Source: Candidatus Schekmanbacteria bacterium
GTDB taxonomy: Bacteria > CSSED10-310 > JACPHN01
Direction of reading: 5' to 3'
DNA: 35,256 bases
NCBI GenBank assembly: GCA_016188575.1
Contig: JACPHN010000103.1
Span: 1 to 35,256 of the forward strand
The notes beneath the pieces were generated by a model. It made no database searches, was not told the DNA's origin, and worked only from the letters and a program-made list of their open reading frames with translations. Below are positions 33,687 to 35,256 of the stretch, one piece after another (positions within the stretch are counted from its first letter, which is position 1; each line of letters opens with the position of its first letter). The position numbers and the translations under genes were made by a program.

Positions 33687-35229
33687 CGCCTGCGGCCTCG
33701 AAAGGGGTTGCGGACATAGGCGCAGTCGTCGGAGAGCCGTTCCAGAAGGCCGAGGGCTCGCAGTCGCATCTCGAGCCGGGTCTGGTTGGCATCGAGCTCC
33801 TGGAAGTCCGTGGGCAGAGACCCAAAAGCCTGCTCCGCCTCGATGGGTCCGATGACAATTCCATAACGGCGGTACAGCTTTTCGAGGAAGATGCGAAGCT
33901 CCTCGTGCTGGCCGACGGTGACGAGGACGATGGCCTTGAGAAATGCGTCGTCAGGTGCATACCAGGTACCGACTCCGCGTCGCGCCATGGCCAGTCCGAT
34001 CTGTCTGCTCCAGGTCGGCAGGATGTTCCGGAAATGCTGATGATGACGCTTTTCCGCATCGGTGCGCATCACCTGGAAAACGCGGTCCGCCGACGAGTCC
34101 GGCATGAAGCCGCGGTCGGGGCGCCAGCAGAAGCGGTGCTTCAGGAAGTCGAGCGCTGCGACTCCGGCGTTGGGTTGCTGCGTCACGTCCGCCCACTCGG
34201 ATGTTCGGCGGGCGCGCCCGAGGTAAGCGGCAAGCGCCAGCGCCGGCGCGTCGCGATTGGCCTCAAAGCTTTGCTGCGCCAAGTCGAGCACGCTGCCGCG
34301 CCTGGGGCCGGCAATCTCGAGCAGCAGCCGAGGTTTGGTAGCCTCTCCCGCCACGGCATGCGCTCGCTCGAGAAGGTAAAGCACGAGGTTGAGCCCGGTG
34401 ACGCGGACGAGCGGGTCGAGCAGTGCCTCACCGGGGACATCGAGCTGCAACACCGCCAGCCAGTCCTCCGCGATCTGCTCGTATTGGGGAAGGTGCCGGT
34501 GCGGAAGGTAGCCGATCTTGATGCCTGTCAGCCGATCGCTCCCCGGCTCGCGAACAGGAGGAATCAGGGCTCGGACGGCGCGATTCCATCGGGTGTCCGG
34601 ATCCATGAGCACTTTCTCGAGGCGCTCGGACAGCTCCGCACCGCGGCTGCTGCGATTCAGCATGAGGTAGAGAAGCTCTCCGCCGCGCGCAAAAAAGCGC
34701 CGGTCATTCGAGCCCAGCCGCGCTGAGCTGCCGTCGAGGTCGGCGTAGAGAAGATCGGGACCGTACGGATAGAGGAAGCGCGATGTCCACCGCCGATTCG
34801 CATGGCGCTCCACCGCGGTTACCTGAAAGAGCTCGACCAACCGGCAGAAATCGTCAAAGGAATCGAAACGTTTCTGCAAGTACGCGTAGCTCCCTTGCGA
34901 GTCGGGCATGTCGCCTGTGCTGTCGAGCCACACTCGCCAGCGCTCGGCGTCACTCGAGGTCATTTCCCGGACCTGCTGAAGATACGGTTCATTGAACACC
35001 AGGCGCCGGACCGCCGATAGCCGGTTCATGTCGTATCGGAAGCTCTCATGGCTTTCGTCGGAGACCGGTTCCCGAAACGCGACACCCTCGCGCAGGCGAT
35101 GCGCCACGACATTCAGGAGATAGTACGTATCCGACCGATCGCCCAGTAATCACGTCGCGGCCCACTGTTGGGCGGCGCACAGGGCAACAGCCAGTCTAGG
35201 CGGTCCTCGGGTAGGCTGTCGAGGGTCAT
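33683..35229 (-). CDS. dptG: DptG-like protein, frameshifted near its start
   Basis: The main frame (from GTG 35107 as usually called) gives 474 residues ending in an ATGA overlap with the DptH-like gene. Evidence for a longer gene: an ATG at 35229, with GGAGGA upstream and an ATGA overlap with the preceding gene, opens MTLDSLPEDRLDWLLPC and continues to RRDYWAIG. One base out of phase, the main frame already reads SDTYYLLNVVAHRLREG above 35107. Joining the two needs one extra base between about 35112 and 35152. The restored protein would be about 515 residues. No common enzyme motif is visible; mid-protein stretches include FLYPYGPDLLYADLDG and LLVRVTGLNLVLYLLERAH-like helices. DptG is inferred from size and position. 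Confidence 0.6.
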
Positions 35230-35256
35230 TCATCGGGTTCTTCCTCCGAGCCACCG
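35226..35256 (-). CDS. 3' end of an upstream gene, possibly dptF (partial)
   Basis: Only the last nine codons lie in the window, reading GGSEEEPDE and a stop at 35228-35226 that overlaps the next ATG (ATGA). By gene order this would be the DptF-like ATPase of the restriction module, but the sequence here is too short to confirm. Confidence 0.35.
   Translation of the reverse strand, partial: GGSEEEPDE

Overview
The window is GC-rich and densely coded. It carries two large Ser/Thr protein kinases, a MASE3-type histidine kinase, an Asp-box repeat secreted protein with a C-terminal membrane tail, and a short Rho. This mix suggests a deltaproteobacterial-type bacterium (Myxococcota or Binatota-like). 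That placement is inferred from gene content; no rRNA or other phylogenetic marker was analysed.

Layout. Positions 1-509 hold no convincing gene, only a coding-like remnant and a repeat fragment. Positions 510-4203 (minus) are a three-gene unit: a transmembrane Ser/Thr kinase whose outer half resembles the polyamine-binding protein PotD, a PrmC/HemK-like methyltransferase, and a 2Fe-2S ferredoxin joined to it by an ATGA overlap. A tRNA-Val(UAC) with its own promoter follows (minus). Then, on the plus strand, come a ThiE/TenI-family protein, rho, a secreted carbohydrate-binding-like protein, an aldo/keto-reductase-fold protein lacking its whole catalytic tetrad, and an 885-residue Asp-box protein. 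This last gene converges on a 1240-residue kinase-ATPase-TPR protein (minus, 11871-15593). The short gap between them holds a near-consensus promoter with repeated operators, pointing antisense into the kinase gene.

Positions 15848-28025 are punctuated by a dispersed miniature element of about 180-210 bp: three copies plus one partial. It has GGCGTCGGCC-type inverted ends, internal hairpins and an 8-bp target duplication. Between copies lie an SPFH/band-7 protein with a secreted partner, glyoxalase I, a cupin, a secreted protein, the MASE3 histidine kinase overlapping a SpoU/TrmJ RNA methyltransferase, and a clearly lower-GC gene for an ankyrin, multi-membrane-span, zinc-ribbon protein.

The right end (28088-35256, minus) looks like a phosphorothioation-dependent restriction operon of the DptF-DptG-DptH type. 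It comprises the tail of an upstream gene, a DptG-like gene, a 1791-residue DptH-like FtsK/HerA ATPase, and the start of a dnd-associated methyltransferase. All junctions are 4-nt stop/start overlaps. The DptG-like gene appears frameshifted near its start. The methyltransferase is frameshifted and cut off at the repeat elements. The module therefore looks like a defence operon in decay, unless the two 1-nt shifts are sequence errors.
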